This document shows, piece after piece, positions 13,807 to 16,256 of a stretch of 16,256 bases of DNA; the stretch's first letter is position 1, and every line of letters begins with the position of its first letter. The notes below the pieces were generated by a model, which searched no databases, was not told the origin of the DNA, and worked only from the letters and a program-made list of their open reading frames with translations. Both the position numbers and the translations under genes were made by a program. The stretch is from contig USBO01000026.1 of the NCBI GenBank assembly GCA_900552955.1, forward strand, positions 1 to 16,256, read 5' to 3'. This stretch comes from an uncultured Alistipes sp. (GTDB taxonomy: Bacteria > Bacteroidota > Bacteroidia > Bacteroidales > Rikenellaceae).

Positions 13807-14754
13807 ATGCGAGCGATGATTCTCGAACGATTCGGGGGGACGGAGCAGTTCTCCGTGGCCTCGATTCCCGCCCCTGTGCCCGCGCGGGGCGAAGTGCTGG
13901 TTACGATAAAGGCTGCCGGAGTCAACCGGATCGACCTCAGGACGCGGCGCGGCGAAGGACTGGCCGGATCGGTGGAGCGATCGGGCCCGATGATTCTCGG
14001 TTGGGACCTTGCGGGGGTCGTATCGAAAACGGGCGAAGGCGTGGAGGAGTTCCGTATCGGCGATGCGGTGTTCGGGACGGTCAATTTTCCCGGCCCGGGC
14101 AGCGCCTACGCCGAGTTCGCTGCCGTGCCGGCGGCGCACCTCGCGCTCAAGCCGCAGAACATCTCCTTTGAGGAGGCCGCGGCCGCGGCGCAGTCCCCGC
14201 TGACGGCCTGGCAGGCGCTCGTGGGGACGGGGCGGCTCGGTGCGGGCGCCCGCGTGCTGATTCACGGCGGTGCCGGCGGGGTGGGACATCATGCCGTGCA
14301 GATCGCCAAATCGCTCGGATGCTACGTGATCTCCACCGCGTCGGGTGAAGACGCCGAGTTCGTGCGCAGCCTGGGTGCCGACGAGGTGATCGACTTCCGC
14401 ACCGAGCGGTTCGAGGAACGGACGGAGCGCGTCGACTTCGTGCTCGATACGATCGGCGGTGAGAATTTCGTCCGCTCGCTGCGTGTGCTCGGCTCCGACG
14501 GCAGGATCATCCTGCTGCCGTCGGATCGCAAAGCCGAGGCCGACGAGGCGGCTGCGACGCAGGGGTTCCGCAATTACCGGCATCTGCTGATGCATTCCAG
14601 CGGCGAGGATATGTACCGCATCGCCGATCTGCTTGCCCGCGACAGGCTGCGCGTGCACGTGGATCGCGTCTATCCCTTCGACGAGATCGCCCGCGCACAC
14701 GAGCGGCTCGAACGGGGCGGCGTGCGCGGGAAGCTGGTCATCGCCATGACGTGA
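13807..14754 (+). CDS. Zinc-independent MDR oxidoreductase, quinone oxidoreductase-like
   Basis: This 315-residue protein is a medium-chain dehydrogenase/reductase of the quinone-reductase (Qor/zeta-crystallin) branch. The N-terminal GroES-like domain starts MRAMILERFGG and includes AAGVNRIDLRTRRG (37-50) and LGWDLAGVV (64-72). The Rossmann domain carries VLIHGGAGGVGHHAVQIAK (150-168), the AxxGxxG NADPH-binding motif, followed by SLGADEVIDF. The metal-ligand cysteines of alcohol dehydrogenases are missing, as expected for Qor-type enzymes. It likely uses NADPH to reduce quinones or enones, with the substrate unknown. An alternative ATG lies three codons in. It has its own promoter and is divergent from tpx; its stop lies only 7 bases from that of the convergent yjbQ, leaving no room for a terminator. 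The gene is intact. Confidence 0.92.
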   Translation: MRAMILERFGGTEQFSVASIPAPVPARGEVLVTIKAAGVNRIDLRTRRGEGLAGSVERSGPMILGWDLAGVVSKTGEGVEEFRIGDAVFGTVNFPGPGSAYAEFAAVPAAHLALKPQNISFEEAAAAAQSPLTAWQALVGTGRLGAGARVLIHGGAGGVGHHAVQIAKSLGCYVISTASGEDAEFVRSLGADEVIDFRTERFEERTERVDFVLDTIGGENFVRSLRVLGSDGRIILLPSDRKAEADEAAATQGFRNYRHLLMHSSGEDMYRIADLLARDRLRVHVDRVYPFDEIARAHERLERGGVRGKLVIAMT

Positions 14755-14761
14755 TGCGTCC

Positions 14762-15172
14762 CTATCCGAGGATCGTGGCGACGATGCGGCGCCCGGCGGC
14801 CCGATTGCGGAATTCGCACAGATAGATCCCCTGCCACGTACCGAGATTGATCCTGCCGTTGCTGACGGGAAGCGTGAGCGTCGTCCCGACGAGTGTCGAC
14901 TTGGCATGGGCCGGCATGTCGTCGTCGCCTTCGCAGGTGTGCAGGTAGTAGGCCTCGCGTTCGCGGACGAGACGGTCGAAAATCGCCTCCAGATCGGTGC
15001 GTACGTCGGGGTCGGCGTTTTCGTTGAGCGTCAGGCCGGCGGAGGTGTGTTTGAGGAAGAGATGCAGCAGCCCCGCGGCGGGCAGCGGCGCAAGGTTGGC
15101 CTCGATCTCTTCGGTGACCGCATGGAAGCCGCGTCGGCGCGGACGAAGCGTGAATTCTGTCTGACGGAGCAT
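14762..15172 (-). CDS. yjbQ: YjbQ/UPF0047 family protein (secondary thiamine-phosphate synthase enzyme)
   Basis: This 136-residue protein matches UPF0047 along its whole length: HTSAGLTLNENADPDV (42-57), then HTCEGDDDMPAHAKSTLVG (78-96) and GTWQGIYLCEFRN (111-123). Family members form trimers with metal-binding histidines; E. coli YjbQ shows weak thiamine-phosphate synthase activity, and the real role is open. Length is standard. The start at 15172 gives MLRQTEFTLRPR, a typical N-terminus. Upstream on the minus strand, TACATTCG (15215 to 15208) is a one-mismatch -7 element. It is convergent with the quinone-reductase-like gene, the two stops being 7 bases apart, so mutual transcriptional interference is possible. 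Confidence 0.93.
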   Translation of the reverse strand: MLRQTEFTLRPRRRGFHAVTEEIEANLAPLPAAGLLHLFLKHTSAGLTLNENADPDVRTDLEAIFDRLVREREAYYLHTCEGDDDMPAHAKSTLVGTTLTLPVSNGRINLGTWQGIYLCEFRNRAAGRRIVATILG

Positions 15173-15624
15173 GAGCGTCGGCGTTAGGGTGTGAATGTTT
15201 CAGAGGGCGAATGTACGTTTTTTTTACAAAAAAAAGAGGCGCTGCAACGTCGTGAGGTGTCGTTTTGCCCGAAACGGCGCAAACGAATGCCGCATGACTG
15301 TCCGAAAAAATAGGAATTACGGAACGGAATGACTACCTTTGTGGCGAAACAATCGAGTTTTATTCTGAATCTTTCTTTGTAAGAGTTCGGTCCGGCCCCT
15401 TCGTTGCGGATCTTTCTATTCTCGAAATCGACCTCATTATCGACTCTTTTGTTCGGAGTGCCGTCTTCGCGGCGGACGCTGCGCGGATCTTTTCCGACAG
15501 CCGGCACTTTACGACACCTGCGGAAAAACAAATCGGATTCCATCCCTTTCGCATCGCGGCGGCGGTGCAGGGGCTCTCCACGGCGACGGACTGTGGGAGC
15601 GGATCATTTCAAAACAGTTCATAA
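15173..15624 (+). promoter_or_regulatory. Intergenic region with promoter and long leader of the cold-shock gene
   Basis: This 452-base gap has no convincing gene. It holds an A/T palindrome (T8 15218-15225, A8 15228-15235), a weak yjbQ promoter on the minus strand, and on the plus strand TACCTTTG (15334-15341), the only good -7 element in front of the cold-shock gene; no -33 match was found. Transcription from there would give a leader of roughly 275 bases, which contains no ATG on the plus strand. Only short potential stems are visible (GTGCCG/CGGCAC around 15457-15508). No tmRNA, RNase P or riboswitch signature was recognised. Confidence 0.5.
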
Positions 15625-16071
15625 ATGGCTAAACGAATCACATCGGGAAAAAGAGAAAGAGAGAAGATCAGACAGACCAGACGACTGGACAAACAACGTA
15701 AAAAGGAGGAGCGGCAGAGCGGCGGCAGCCGCAATTTCGAGGAGATGCTGGCTTATGTGGATGAGAACGGCATGCTCCATGCCACGCCGCCCGAACCCGT
15801 TGCGCGCGAGGAGGTCGACGCCTCGCGGATCGAGGTTTCGGTGCCTCGCCGGTCGGAATCGGCCGAAAATGTGCCGCTGGTGGGTTGCGTAGCCTATTTC
15901 GACGCGGTGAAGGGTTACGGATTCCTGCGCGGTTCCGACAGCGGGGAGAAGTATTTTTTTCATATCACGAATGCTCCCACAGCGATCGCCGAAGGCGATC
16001 GGGTGACATTCGAACTCGAACGCGGTGCGCGCGGAATGAATGCCGTGCGCGTCGTTATCATCAACGATTGA
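15625..16071 (+). CDS. Cold-shock-domain protein with basic N-terminus
   Basis: The 148-residue product has a highly basic N-terminal tail (MAKRITSGKREREKIRQTRR, on to about residue 31), a middle segment NFEEMLAYVDENGMLHATPP (38-57) and a C-terminal cold-shock domain (86-147) with RNP1 KGYGFL (96-101) and RNP2 YFFHI (110-114), ending GARGMNAVRVVI. This three-part design is common in Bacteroidetes. Cold-shock domains bind single-stranded nucleic acid; RNA chaperone or regulatory activity is the family expectation, unproven here. The ATG follows directly on a TAA (15622-15624) in the same frame, so the start is fixed. It is followed after 22 bases by an RRM protein gene, so two RNA-binding proteins are probably co-transcribed. 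It lies behind a long leader. Confidence 0.92.
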   Translation: MAKRITSGKREREKIRQTRRLDKQRKKEERQSGGSRNFEEMLAYVDENGMLHATPPEPVAREEVDASRIEVSVPRRSESAENVPLVGCVAYFDAVKGYGFLRGSDSGEKYFFHITNAPTAIAEGDRVTFELERGARGMNAVRVVIIND

Positions 16072-16093
16072 CAATTTTTATTTACAGTTTCAG

Positions 16094-16256
16094 ATGAATA
16101 TTTATGTTTCGAACCTCAGTTGGGGTACAAGCAGCGAAAGCCTGCGTGATTTATTCGCACAGTTCGGCGAGGTGTCGTCGGCCCATGTCATTACCGACCG
16201 CGAGACGGGGCGTTCCCGTGGATTCGGGTTCGTGGAGATGCCCGACGACGAAGCGG
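16094..16256 (+). CDS. RRM-domain RNA-binding protein, partial (C-terminus beyond window)
   Basis: Fifty-four codons are visible before the window ends. They begin MNIYVSNLSWGTSSESLRDL and contain both RRM signatures: RNP2 IYVSNL (3-8) and RNP1 RGFGFVEM (42-49), with the connecting DRETGRSRG. Single-RRM proteins of this kind are widespread in Bacteroidetes (the RbpA/RbpB group in Bacteroides) and act as RNA-binding regulators. The gene starts 22 bases after the cold-shock gene, whose transcript it probably shares; the gap is A/T-rich without a visible promoter. Confidence 0.93.
   Translation, partial: MNIYVSNLSWGTSSESLRDLFAQFGEVSSAHVITDRETGRSRGFGFVEMPDDEA

Noticed and set aside
15218..15235. 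T8/A8 palindrome as a terminator or origin-like element
   Set aside because: It lies upstream of yjbQ, not after a gene, with no GC stem. Possibly just an A/T-rich promoter region.
15256..15624. A reading frame of about 122 codons, open up to the TAA just before the cold-shock gene and in the same frame as it
   Set aside because: It has no ATG, contains the promoter element TACCTTTG, and its translation resembles nothing I know. More likely an open leader by chance.

Overview
The window looks like a chromosomal segment of a GC-rich Bacteroidetes, most likely Alistipes/Rikenellaceae. The lineage call is inferred from protein flavour and from promoters of the Bacteroidetes type (TAnnTTTG at -7, often TTTG about 20 bases upstream) in front of yceD, HU, purB, gapA, the 139-residue orphan gene, the quinone oxidoreductase and the cold-shock gene. 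I see no tRNA, rRNA, CRISPR array, insertion sequence or phage gene. The content is core and housekeeping rather than a mobile island.

Layout. 1-1558 (minus): yceD-rpmF-plsX, a ribosomal protein L32/phospholipid synthesis operon; plsX runs off the left edge. 1777-2196 (plus): an unrecognised 139-residue protein with its own promoter and terminator. 2266-2974 (minus): HU-like DNA-binding protein followed by a DoxX-family membrane protein. 3172-4521 (minus): purB. 4826-6760 (plus): DUF4834-like membrane protein, MlaE-type permease and MlaF-type ATPase, with no MCE/MlaD gene following. 7026-7918 (plus): a broken gapA. 8074-9747 (minus): SDR oxidoreductase, an 88-residue DUF6582-like protein and an NlpE-like lipoprotein. 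9846-10865 (minus): CorA. 11104-12207 (plus): TspO and Fe-type superoxide dismutase in one uninterrupted reading frame. 12286-13155 (minus): TIGR01777 epimerase. 13226-13670 (minus): a broken thiol peroxidase (tpx). 13807-14754 (plus): quinone oxidoreductase-like MDR enzyme. 14762-15172 (minus): YjbQ/UPF0047. 15625 to the end (plus): a cold-shock-domain protein with a long leader, then the start of an RRM RNA-binding protein.

The most striking feature is a set of three gene-structure anomalies in otherwise well-preserved genes. gapA has lost about 41 codons just after its catalytic histidine, in a deletion that also shifts the frame. tpx has lost about 20 codons near its N-terminus, again with a frameshift. 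The TspO frame has no stop before sodB. In all three the flanking sequence is intact, so the changes are either very recent or arose in assembly; raw reads would decide. Roughly half of the right side of the window (SDR stress protein, NlpE-like lipoprotein, TspO, SOD, Tpx, quinone oxidoreductase) concerns oxidative or envelope stress, which suits an anaerobe that meets oxygen. I did not find a clearly new defence or metabolic system.
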